Origin: Pseudomonas sp. 14P_8.1_Bac3
GTDB taxonomy: Bacteria > Pseudomonadota > Gammaproteobacteria > Pseudomonadales > Pseudomonadaceae
NCBI RefSeq assembly: GCF_025466085.1
Contig: NZ_JANLOD010000050.1
Coordinates: forward strand, 25,085 to 89,084
Length of the DNA: 64,000 nucleotides
Reading direction: 5' to 3'
The notes beneath the pieces were generated by a model. The model saw only the letters and a program-made list of their open reading frames with translations. It searched no databases and was not told where the DNA came from. Positions 43,071-50,799 of this stretch are shown in pieces. How positions within the stretch are numbered: position 1 is the first letter of the stretch; each line of letters begins with the position of its first letter. A program made the position numbers and the translations under genes.

Positions 43071-44558
43071 TTATAAATGCTGTCCGTGGCGGGCCATGAT
43101 GTGCCGCACCACGCTGTAGTCCTGAAGCGAATCGCTGGACAGGTCCTTGCCGTAGCCCGAGCGTTTCAGGCCGCCGTGGGGCATTTCGCTGACCAGCATG
43201 AAATGGCTGTTGATCCAGGTGCAGCCATATTGCAAGCGCGCCGCGACCTGCATCGCCTTGTCCAGGTTCTGGGTCCAGACCGAAGACGCGAGGCCGTATT
43301 CCGAGTCGTTGGCCCAGTCCACCGCTTGTTCGAGTTGATCGAAGCGGGTCACGGTGACCACCGGCCCGAACACTTCGCGCTGGACGATTTCATCGTTCTG
43401 TTTGCAACCGGCCAGCAGGGTCGGCTGGTAATAGAAGCCGGCGCCTGAATGCACCGCTGCGCCGGTCACCCGCTCGATGTGTGGCTGGCCGAGGGCGCGT
43501 TCGACGAAGCTGGCCACGCGGTCGCGCTGACGGGTGCTGATCAACGGCCCGATCTCGTTGTCGGCATCGCGTTTCCCTGCAAACCGCAGGCTGCTGACCG
43601 CCGCGCCGAGTTCGGCCACCAGACGGTCGTGAATGCCGGCCTGGGCATAGACGCGGCAAGCGGCGGTGCAATCCTGGCCGGCGTTGTAGTAACCGTAGGT
43701 GCGCACGCCTTCGACGACTGCCTGGATGTCCGCATCGTTGCAGACGATCACCGGGGCCTTGCCGCCGAGTTCGAGGTGCGTGCGCTTCAGGGTTTTCGCC
43801 GCGGCCTGCAGGATTTTTTGCCCGGTGACGATATCGCCGGTCAGCGACACCATGCGCACTTTGGGGTGGCTCACCAAGTGGCTGCCAACGCCTTCACCGC
43901 CGCCACAGATAATGTTGATTACGCCGCGCGGCAGAATCTCGGCCAGCGCCGGCGCCAGGGCCAGGATCGACAGCGGCGTGTGCTCGGAAGGTTTGAACAC
44001 CAGGGTGTTGCCAGCCGCGAGGGCCGGGGCAATTTTCCACGCGGCCATCATGATCGGGTAATTCCACGGCGCGATGGACGCCACAACCCCGATCGGGTCG
44101 CGCCGTACCATGCTGGTGTACCCCGGCATGTATTCGCCGCTGAGTTGCCCGGTCTGGCAGCGCACGGCACCGGCGAAGAAGCGGAACACGTCGACGGTCG
44201 CGCTCAAGTCGTCCTGACGGGCCAGGTGCAACGGCTTGCCACAATTCAGCGATTCGAGGCGGGCGAGCAGGTCGGCTTGTTTTTCGATGGCGTTGGCGAT
44301 GTCGAGCAGCAGGCTCGAGCGTTGTTGCGGCGTGGTCCGCGACCAACCGGTGAACGCACGGTGGGCGGCAAGGATCGCGGCTTCGACTTGTTCGGTGCTG
44401 GCTTCGGCGATATGCGTCAGCACTTCACCGGTGGCCGGGTTGAGGATCGGCTCGACAAAACCCTGACCCGCGACCAGCTCGCCATCGATCAACAACGCGG
44501 TGAACAACGGGGTCTGCGCGCCAGCCATTTTTCGGATTCTCTTTTCTTGTGTGGCCAT
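43071..44558 (-). CDS. Second aminobutyraldehyde dehydrogenase-type enzyme
   Basis: The 495-residue protein is a paralogue of the dehydrogenase at 37261-38685, sharing EYM.GYTSM.RRDP, APWNYPIMM, ELGGKAPV and GQDCTAAC with nucleophile Cys297. It should oxidise gamma-aminobutyraldehyde or a related aminoaldehyde with NAD+. The ATG at 44558 has AGGGAG just upstream; the ATG at 44528 aligns better with the paralogue N-terminus but has a weaker site. It lies between a LysR gene and ydcS, all on the minus strand, so the regulator probably controls it. Confidence 0.88.
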   Translation of the reverse strand: MATQEKRIRKMAGAQTPLFTALLIDGELVAGQGFVEPILNPATGEVLTHIAEASTEQVEAAILAAHRAFTGWSRTTPQQRSSLLLDIANAIEKQADLLARLESLNCGKPLHLARQDDLSATVDVFRFFAGAVRCQTGQLSGEYMPGYTSMVRRDPIGVVASIAPWNYPIMMAAWKIAPALAAGNTLVFKPSEHTPLSILALAPALAEILPRGVINIICGGGEGVGSHLVSHPKVRMVSLTGDIVTGQKILQAAAKTLKRTHLELGGKAPVIVCNDADIQAVVEGVRTYGYYNAGQDCTAACRVYAQAGIHDRLVAELGAAVSSLRFAGKRDADNEIGPLISTRQRDRVASFVERALGQPHIERVTGAAVHSGAGFYYQPTLLAGCKQNDEIVQREVFGPVVTVTRFDQLEQAVDWANDSEYGLASSVWTQNLDKAMQVAARLQYGCTWINSHFMLVSEMPHGGLKRSGYGKDLSSDSLQDYSVVRHIMARHGQHL

Positions 44559-44628
44559 GCTGCTCCCTGTGACTGGGGCCGGCCGTCTTATAGATGCACC
44601 AAGACTAGTGCCCGGACCCGAGGTCGAC

Positions 44629-44642
44629 AAATACTAAATACT
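44629..44642. promoter_or_regulatory. Tandem 7-bp repeat before the second dehydrogenase
   Basis: AAATACT occurs twice in direct succession in the 99-bp gap after the LysR gene. It overlaps the area where a weak minus-strand promoter (TTGTCG, 17 bp, TAGTCT) can be drawn, so it may be a regulator contact site. Confidence 0.35.
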
Positions 44643-44657
44643 GAAGGTGGCGTTCGA

Positions 44658-45572
44658 TTAAATAGATGGCTTGCGGCCGCCGTGGGGTTGCTCGCGGGCG
44701 ACCGTCAGGAACGGGTCCACCAGGGCTGGGCGTGCGGTGCCGCGGCGCCAGGCCAGGCCGACGTCGAGGGTCTGGCTCAGGTCGGCGATCGGCCGCGCTT
44801 CAATGATGTCGCCCTCCAGCGACCACGGGCGGTAGGTCATGTCCGGCTGGATCGACACGCCGAGCCCGGCCGCCACCAAGCTCCGAACCGCTTCGGTCGA
44901 AGCGGTTTTCAGGGTGATGCGCGGCTGCAGCGACGCCGCCGACCACATGCGCTGGGCGTTGCGGTCCATTTCATCGACGTTGAGTTGAATCAACGGCTCG
45001 CGGGTCACGTCCGCCAGGTTGATGCTGTCGTGTTCCAGCAGCGGATGCTGGGCAGGCAGCCACAGACGATGGGGCGAGTGGGTCAGGACTTCGGTCTGCA
45101 AGGCGTGGCGATCTTCGAGGTTGGAGAGGATCAGCACACCGACATCGATCTCGCCGCTGACCAGCAAATGCTCGATGTATGGGCGCTCATCCTCCATTAC
45201 ACGGATTTCCACATTGGGATAGGCGCGCTGGAAACGGGTGAGCAAATCCGCAAGGTAATACCCGGCGACAAGGCTGGTCACGCCGATGATCAACTGGCCG
45301 GCGACCTGGTCGGTGCTTTGTTGCAGGCTGCGTTTGGCGTTGTCCACCGTCGCCAGAATCAGGTGCGCCTGGCGCAGGAATTGGTGCCCTTGGTGGGTCA
45401 GCGTCATGCCTTTGGCATGGCGGTTGAACAGGCTGACGCCGATTTCCTGCTCCAGTTGCTGGATGGCCAGGGTCAGGGTCGATTGGGAAATGAACGCGGT
45501 TTGCGCGGCGGCGGAGATCGAGCCGGTCTCGGCCACGGCGATGAAATGACGAATTTGACGCAAGGTCATCAT
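44658..45572 (-). CDS. LysR family transcriptional regulator
   Basis: The 304-residue protein has the LysR winged helix at residues 1-62 (TLRQIRHFIAVAETGSISAA, SQSTLTLAIQQLEQEIGVSLF) and the periplasmic-binding-protein-like effector domain from about residue 92. It precedes the second aminoaldehyde dehydrogenase and the ydcSTUV cluster on the same strand, so it may respond to a polyamine breakdown product. The start may be the first or second Met (45572 or 45569). The effector cannot be read from sequence. Confidence 0.9.
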   Translation of the reverse strand: MMTLRQIRHFIAVAETGSISAAAQTAFISQSTLTLAIQQLEQEIGVSLFNRHAKGMTLTHQGHQFLRQAHLILATVDNAKRSLQQSTDQVAGQLIIGVTSLVAGYYLADLLTRFQRAYPNVEIRVMEDERPYIEHLLVSGEIDVGVLILSNLEDRHALQTEVLTHSPHRLWLPAQHPLLEHDSINLADVTREPLIQLNVDEMDRNAQRMWSAASLQPRITLKTASTEAVRSLVAAGLGVSIQPDMTYRPWSLEGDIIEARPIADLSQTLDVGLAWRRGTARPALVDPFLTVAREQPHGGRKPSI

Positions 45573-45758
45573 GAATAAGTACCCGGTGGGCGGTTTTTTC
45601 GATTCGCTTGAGTGTATATCTTTTTAATCGATGGGCACTTTGGCATTACAGAAGATAAGCAACATCTGGAAGCACTCTCGCCGGGAGGAGCCAGGCACTT
45701 TCGATCTAGGCTGGTGGCCTCAAGTGTCCGAATGACCCTTTCGTGGAGAACGGCGAAA

Positions 45759-46481
45759 ATGAATACCCGTGGATTGCTCGATCAACTCCTCAAGTCCGGC
45801 CAGGACCTGCTGCAGAACAAGGCCGGTGGCGCGCAGAACAAGGCGTCCGGTGCCGGGCTGGGTGGGCTGCTCGGCGGCAGCGGTGGTGCTGGCGGCCTTG
45901 GCAGTTTGTTGTCCGGCGCGGGTGGCGGCGCACTGGCGGCGGGCGCGATGGGCCTGTTGATCGGCAACAAGAAGGTTCGCAAGGTCGGCGGCAAGGTCGC
46001 CCTCTATGGGGGCCTCGCGGCATTGGGTGTGATTGCCTACAAGGCTTATGGCAATTGGCAGGCGCAGCAGGGCGCGGCGTCGAACAAAGAACCGCAAACC
46101 GTGGACCGCTTGCCGCCAGCGCAGGTCGAGCAACACAGTCAGGCGATTCTCAAGGCATTGGTCGCTGCGGCCAAGGCTGACGGTCATGTCGATGAGCGCG
46201 AACGCGCATTGATCGAGGGTGAATTCACCAAACTCGACAACGATCAGGAGCTGCAGCACTGGCTGCATGCCGAGCTGAACAAACCCCTCGATCCCGCCGA
46301 TGTGGCCCGCGCCGCCACTACCCCGGAAATGGCCGCCGAGATGTACATCGCCAGCGTGATGCTGGTGGATGAGGAAAGCTTCATGGAGAAGTCATATCTC
46401 GAGGAACTCGCCCGCCAGTTGAAGCTGGAACCGGGCCTCAAGGTCGAGCTGGAAAAGCAGGTGCGTCAGGCTTCACAGTGA
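45759..46481 (+). CDS. DUF533/TerB-like inner-membrane protein (YebE-like)
   Basis: The 240-residue protein has a short amphipathic start, a long glycine-rich low-complexity stretch at about residues 23-66 (GLGGLLGGSGGAGGLGSLL), a hydrophobic segment at about 56-95 and a C-terminal alpha-helical TerB-like domain from residue 125 (ILKALVAAAKADGHVDERE, with acidic metal-site-like residues). E. coli YebE is of this type and responds to envelope stress. The ATG at 45759 has GGAG upstream. It is divergent from the LysR gene, and its function is unknown. Confidence 0.85.
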   Translation: MNTRGLLDQLLKSGQDLLQNKAGGAQNKASGAGLGGLLGGSGGAGGLGSLLSGAGGGALAAGAMGLLIGNKKVRKVGGKVALYGGLAALGVIAYKAYGNWQAQQGAASNKEPQTVDRLPPAQVEQHSQAILKALVAAAKADGHVDERERALIEGEFTKLDNDQELQHWLHAELNKPLDPADVARAATTPEMAAEMYIASVMLVDEESFMEKSYLEELARQLKLEPGLKVELEKQVRQASQ

Positions 46482-46505
46482 CCTTGCACCGTTCTTGAGG
46501 TCGCC

Positions 46506-46574
46506 ATCGCTGGCAAGCCAGCGCCTGCATTTTTTGACGGTCCCCGATTCTGTAGGAGCCGGCTTGCCGGCGAT
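46506..46574. repeat. REP pair, GCTGGC class, tail-to-tail
   Basis: ATCGCTGGCAAGCCAGCGCC and GTAGGAGCCGGCTTGCCGGC lie about 25 bp apart, between the DUF533 gene and the wsp promoter region. Confidence 0.85.
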
Positions 46575-46609
46575 GGCAATTTCCGCACCGCCGCAATCCT
46601 CAATCTTCA

Positions 46610-46665
46610 AGATGAGAAGCGCGACTCATCTGTCTTATAAATGAAACAGCGCCCTCGGCTATACT
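46610..46665 (+). promoter_or_regulatory. Putative wsp operon promoter and dyad
   Basis: A dyad AGATGAG...CTCATCT (46610-46631) lies upstream of a -10-like TATACT at 46660-46665. The matching -35 is poor, suggesting an activator-dependent or weak promoter. The wspA GTG is 34 bases downstream. Confidence 0.4.
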
Positions 46666-46698
46666 CCCCAGCATTTGAAACGGCCCCGAGGACTGACT

Positions 46699-48321
46699 GT
46701 GAAGAACTGGACGTTGCGCCAACGCATTTTGGCGAGCTTTGCGGTAATTATCGCCATCATGTTGCTGATGGTCATCGTCTCGTATTCGCGGCTATTGAAG
46801 ATCGAGGAAAGCGAAGCGAGCGTGGGTAACGACGCGCTCCCCGGGGTGTATTACAGCTCGACGATCCGGGGCGCCTGGGTCGACAGTTTTCTGCAGATCC
46901 AGGAAATGCTGGGCCTCAAGCAAGGGCAGGGCATCAGTACCCAGGACGTCGCAGACTTCAAAAGTTATGAAGCCCGTGTCCAGGACGCGATGAATAACTA
47001 TCGCACCACCGTCACCACGGACGAAGACAAGGTCGAATTCGCCGCCTTTGAAAAATTCCATGAGGATTACGGCAAGATCCTGGCCACGGTGCTCGATTTG
47101 TACAAGCGCAATCAGGAAGCCGACGCCATCAAGGTGTTCAACGAACAATTGACCCCGGCGTGGACGGCGGGGCGCATGAAGCTCAATGACATCTTGCGTG
47201 AAAACAAGGCCGTGGCAGACCAGGAAATGGCCAACATCGACGCCGCCGTCGCCAGCGCAAAAGTCATCATGGTCATTTCCTTGATAGTCGCGGTCCTGGC
47301 GGCTGGCCTCTGCGGTCTGTTGCTGATGCGCGCGATCATGGCGCCGATGAACCGCATCGTGCAGATCCTCGAAATCATGCGCGCCGGCGACCTCAGCAAT
47401 CGCTTGAACCTGGAGCGCAAGGACGAGTTCGGCGCCGTGGAAACCGGCTTCAACGACATGATGACCGAGCTCACCGCGCTGGTGTCCCAGGCCCAGCGCT
47501 CGTCGGTGCAGGTCACCACGTCCGTCACGGAAATCGCTGCAACCTCCAAACAGCAACAAGCCACCGCCACCGAAACCGCGGCCACCACCACTGAAATCGG
47601 TGCCACGTCCCGTGAAATCGCCGCCACCTCGCGTGATCTGGTGCGCACCATGACCGAAGTTTCCACCGCCGCCGATCAGGCCTCGGTCGCCGCCGGTTCC
47701 GGGCAGCAGGGCCTGGCGCGGATGGAAGAGACCATGCACTCGGTGATGGGCGCCGCGGACCTGGTGAACGCCAAACTGGCGATCCTCAATGAGAAGGCCG
47801 GCAACATCAACCAAGTGGTCGTGACCATCGTCAAAGTCGCCGACCAGACCAACCTGCTGTCGCTGAACGCCGCCATCGAAGCGGAAAAGGCCGGGGAATA
47901 TGGCCGTGGCTTTGCCGTGGTTGCCACCGAAGTGCGGCGCTTGGCGGACCAGACCGCCGTGGCCACGTACGACATCGAGCAGATGGTGCGCGAGATCCAG
48001 TCGGCAGTGTCGGCTGGGGTCATGGGCATGGACAAGTTCTCCGAAGAGGTGCGCCGCGGCATGTCCGAGGTGCAGCAGGTCGGCGAGCAACTGTCGCAGA
48101 TCATCCATCAAGTGCAGGCGCTGGCGCCGCGAGTGTTGATGGTCAATGAAGGGATGCAGGCCCAGGCCACCGGCGCCGAGCAGATCAATCACGCGCTGGT
48201 GCAATTGGGCGATGCCAGCAGCCAGACCGTCGAATCCCTGCGCCAGGCCAGTTTCGCCATCGACGAATTGAGCCAGGTGGCCGTAGGGCTGCGCAGCGGC
48301 GTGTCGCGATTCAAAGTCTGA
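46699..48321 (+). CDS. wspA: Methyl-accepting chemotaxis protein of the Wsp surface-sensing system
   Basis: WspA is the membrane receptor that senses surface contact or envelope stress and drives WspE. The product is 540 residues: transmembrane helices at about 8-30 and 195-217, a periplasmic four-helix region between them, HAMP at 215-268 and the cytoplasmic signalling coiled coil with the hairpin tip VADQTNLLSLNAAIEAEKAG. There is no C-terminal pentapeptide tether. The GTG at 46699 with GAGG upstream gives the N-terminus MKNWTLRQRILASF known for WspA; an ATG at 46675 lacks support. The stop overlaps wspB (TGATG). Confidence 0.95.
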   Translation: MKNWTLRQRILASFAVIIAIMLLMVIVSYSRLLKIEESEASVGNDALPGVYYSSTIRGAWVDSFLQIQEMLGLKQGQGISTQDVADFKSYEARVQDAMNNYRTTVTTDEDKVEFAAFEKFHEDYGKILATVLDLYKRNQEADAIKVFNEQLTPAWTAGRMKLNDILRENKAVADQEMANIDAAVASAKVIMVISLIVAVLAAGLCGLLLMRAIMAPMNRIVQILEIMRAGDLSNRLNLERKDEFGAVETGFNDMMTELTALVSQAQRSSVQVTTSVTEIAATSKQQQATATETAATTTEIGATSREIAATSRDLVRTMTEVSTAADQASVAAGSGQQGLARMEETMHSVMGAADLVNAKLAILNEKAGNINQVVVTIVKVADQTNLLSLNAAIEAEKAGEYGRGFAVVATEVRRLADQTAVATYDIEQMVREIQSAVSAGVMGMDKFSEEVRRGMSEVQQVGEQLSQIIHQVQALAPRVLMVNEGMQAQATGAEQINHALVQLGDASSQTVESLRQASFAIDELSQVAVGLRSGVSRFKV

Positions 48322-48857
48322 TGAGCGAACTCGCGGCCAAACGCGCCGCCGTGAAACCGGCGATGCAGGCGTTGTTCCTGGTGTTTCGCATCGGCAGCGA
48401 GCGCTATGCCCTGCAAGCGACCGAAGTGGCGGAGGTGTTGCCGCGCCTGCCCTTGAAGCCGATTCCCCAGGCACCGGGCTGGGTCGCCGGGGTGTTCGCC
48501 TATCGCGGTGTCGTGGTGCCGGTGATCGACCTCAGTGCGCTGACGTTTGGCGTCGCGGCGCAGGCGCGCACCAGCACGCGGCTAGTGCTGGTCAATTACC
48601 GTGCGGATGCCACCGCCACCACGCAGTTGCTCGGGCTGATCCTGGAACAGGCCACCGACACGCTGCGCTGCAACCCGGCGGATTTTCAGCCGTACGGTCT
48701 GGATAATCGCCAGGCGCCGTACCTCGGGCCGGTTCGAGAAGATGCGCAGGGCCTGCTGCAATGGGTGCGCGTCGCCGATCTACTGGATGAACAGGTTCGC
48801 GCGCTGTTGTTTCCGTCGCCACCGCTGGACCCGGCAATGCTTGAGGAGCGGCCATGA
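48321..48857 (+). CDS. wspB: CheW-like coupling protein WspB
   Basis: The 178-residue protein is a single CheW domain (ALFLVFRIGSERYALQATEV; GVFAYRGVVVPVIDLSAL) that links the receptor to the kinase WspE. It overlaps wspA by one base and wspC by four bases. WspB and WspD are two different CheW proteins, the arrangement known from P. aeruginosa and P. fluorescens SBW25. Confidence 0.94.
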   Translation: MSELAAKRAAVKPAMQALFLVFRIGSERYALQATEVAEVLPRLPLKPIPQAPGWVAGVFAYRGVVVPVIDLSALTFGVAAQARTSTRLVLVNYRADATATTQLLGLILEQATDTLRCNPADFQPYGLDNRQAPYLGPVREDAQGLLQWVRVADLLDEQVRALLFPSPPLDPAMLEERP

Positions 48858-50119
48858 GCAGCGATCAGCGGTTTTTCGATTTCCTTAAAGAACGCATCGG
48901 CCTCGACGTGACCTCGGTGGGCCCGGCGATCATCGAGCGCGCCGTGCGCCAGCGCACCACCGCGTCGAAGGCGCAGACGGCCGACGAGTATTGGCACACC
49001 CTGCAGGGCTCACGGGACGAGCAACAGGCGCTGATCGAAGCGGTGATCGTGCCCGAGACCTGGTTTTTCCGTTACCCGGAATCCTTCGCCACCCTGGCCA
49101 AACTGGCGGCCAAACGGCTTGGCGACATCAACCACATGCGGGCGTTGCGGATTCTCAGCTTGCCGTGCTCCACCGGCGAAGAGCCTTATTCCATCGCCAT
49201 GGCCTTGCTGGATGCGGGATTCCAGCCCCATCAGTTCAAGGTCGAAGGCATGGACGTCAGCCCGCTGTCGGTGGAAAAAGCCAGGCGCGCGGTGTACGGC
49301 AAGAACTCGTTTCGCGGCCAGGACATCACCTTTCGCGATCGGCATTTCATCGCCGAAAACGATGGCTATCGCCTCAGCGAACGGGTGCGGGAGCAAGTGC
49401 GCTTGCAGGTCGGCAATCTGCTGGATCCGGCGTTGCTGGCCAACGAACCGCCCTATGACTTCGTGTTTTGCCGCAACCTGCTGATCTATTTCGATCAGAC
49501 GACTCAACAGCAAGTCTTTGAGGTGCTCAAGCGCCTGACCCATGTCGACGGCGTGCTGTTTATCGGTCCGGCGGAGGGCAGTTTGCTCGGGCGGTTCGGC
49601 ATGCGCTCGATCGGCATCCCGCAGTCGTTTGCGTTCAGTCGTCAAAACACCCCGGTGCCTGAGCCCATTCGCGCTTTCGTGCCAACCCCGTTGCCGGTGC
49701 GGCAACCGGTGCGTAGCGTGCCGCCGCCCGTTCGCAGTCGGCCCTTCGCGACCGTGGCGCCGCTGCCGGTGGCGAGCAAAACCGCCAACCCGGACGCCGC
49801 AACGCTGCTGGCCAACATCGCCGCGCTGGCCAATGAAGGCAAAAGCGCCGAAGCCCGGGCCGCTTGCGACAGCTATTTGCGCAGCCACGAACCGGTGGCG
49901 CAGGTGTTTTACTGGCTGGGGCTGCTCAGCGATGTCGCCGGCAGTACGTTCGAAGCCCAGGGGTTTTATCGCAAGGCGTTGTACCTCGAACCGCAACATC
50001 CCGACGCGTTGATGCACCTGGCGGCCTTGCTGCAATCCCAGGGCGACACGGCGGGTGCCCGACGATTGCAGGACCGCGCCGCCCGCAGCGAGCGCGCCGA
50101 CAGTGAGCGCAAACGATGA
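48854..50119 (+). CDS. wspC: CheR-type methyltransferase with TPR tail, WspC
   Basis: The 421-residue protein methylates glutamates of WspA, raising signalling. The CheR N-terminal helices cover residues 1-70, followed by the SAM-binding methyltransferase domain with LPCSTGEEPYSIAM and FCRNLLIYF. A proline-rich linker (about 275-310) leads to two or three TPR-like repeats at 320-410. Loss of its counter-enzyme WspF is a common route to the wrinkly colony type in this group. Confidence 0.94.
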   Translation: MSSDQRFFDFLKERIGLDVTSVGPAIIERAVRQRTTASKAQTADEYWHTLQGSRDEQQALIEAVIVPETWFFRYPESFATLAKLAAKRLGDINHMRALRILSLPCSTGEEPYSIAMALLDAGFQPHQFKVEGMDVSPLSVEKARRAVYGKNSFRGQDITFRDRHFIAENDGYRLSERVREQVRLQVGNLLDPALLANEPPYDFVFCRNLLIYFDQTTQQQVFEVLKRLTHVDGVLFIGPAEGSLLGRFGMRSIGIPQSFAFSRQNTPVPEPIRAFVPTPLPVRQPVRSVPPPVRSRPFATVAPLPVASKTANPDAATLLANIAALANEGKSAEARAACDSYLRSHEPVAQVFYWLGLLSDVAGSTFEAQGFYRKALYLEPQHPDALMHLAALLQSQGDTAGARRLQDRAARSERADSERKR

Positions 50120-50799
50120 ACGCCGCCGACGCCTTTAGCCTCACCCATGAAGATGCCCAGGCCATCGACGATTGCTGGAACCGCATCGGTATCCACGGTG
50201 ACAAGTCCTGCCCGCTGTTGATCGAACACATCCACTGCCGCAATTGCGCGGTGTATTCGGCGGCTGCCACGCGTTTGCTGGATCGCTACGCCTTGCGGCA
50301 GGAGGATCGTGCAGAATTCTCGGTCGCGGTCGAAAGCGAGGTCAAAACCCGGTCGCTGCTGATGTTCCGCCTCGGCGAGGAATGGCTCGGCCTGGCCACC
50401 CGCAGCCTGGTGGAAGTGGCGCCGCTGCAAGCCATTCACTCTCTGCCGCACCAGCGCTCACGGGCCTTGCTCGGCGTGGCCAACGTGCGCGGCGCGCTGG
50501 TGGCGTGTCTGTCGCTGGTCGAGTTGCTCGGGCTCGATGGCGCCAGCAGCGTGGCGTCCGGCGCGCGGGTGATGCCGCGGATGTTGATCATCGCCGCCGT
50601 CGGCGGGCCGGTGGTGGTGCCGGTGGACGAAGTCGATGGCATCCACGCCATCGACGAGCGCACCCTCGACGCGGCGTCGCGCTCGGGTACGCAGGCCAGC
50701 GCCAAATACACCCGCGGCGTGTTGCAGTTCAAAGGTCGCAGCCTGCGTTGGCTGGATGAAGAACAGCTGTTGTCCGCCGTGACCCGGAGCCTTACATGA
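50116..50799 (+). CDS. wspD: CheW-like coupling protein WspD
   Basis: The 227-residue protein has an N-terminal extension of about 75 residues with a Cys-rich segment (CPLLIEHIHCRNCAVY), then a CheW domain (LMFRLGEEWLGLATRSLVEV; LLGVANVRGALVACLSLVELL). It provides the second coupling protein of the Wsp complex. It overlaps wspC and wspE by four bases on each side. Confidence 0.94.
   Translation: MNAADAFSLTHEDAQAIDDCWNRIGIHGDKSCPLLIEHIHCRNCAVYSAAATRLLDRYALRQEDRAEFSVAVESEVKTRSLLMFRLGEEWLGLATRSLVEVAPLQAIHSLPHQRSRALLGVANVRGALVACLSLVELLGLDGASSVASGARVMPRMLIIAAVGGPVVVPVDEVDGIHAIDERTLDAASRSGTQASAKYTRGVLQFKGRSLRWLDEEQLLSAVTRSLT

Noticed and set aside
43449..45578. 709-codon open frame spanning two minus-strand genes
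   Set aside because: It crosses the dehydrogenase, the gap and the LysR gene, which cannot be a real gene boundary.
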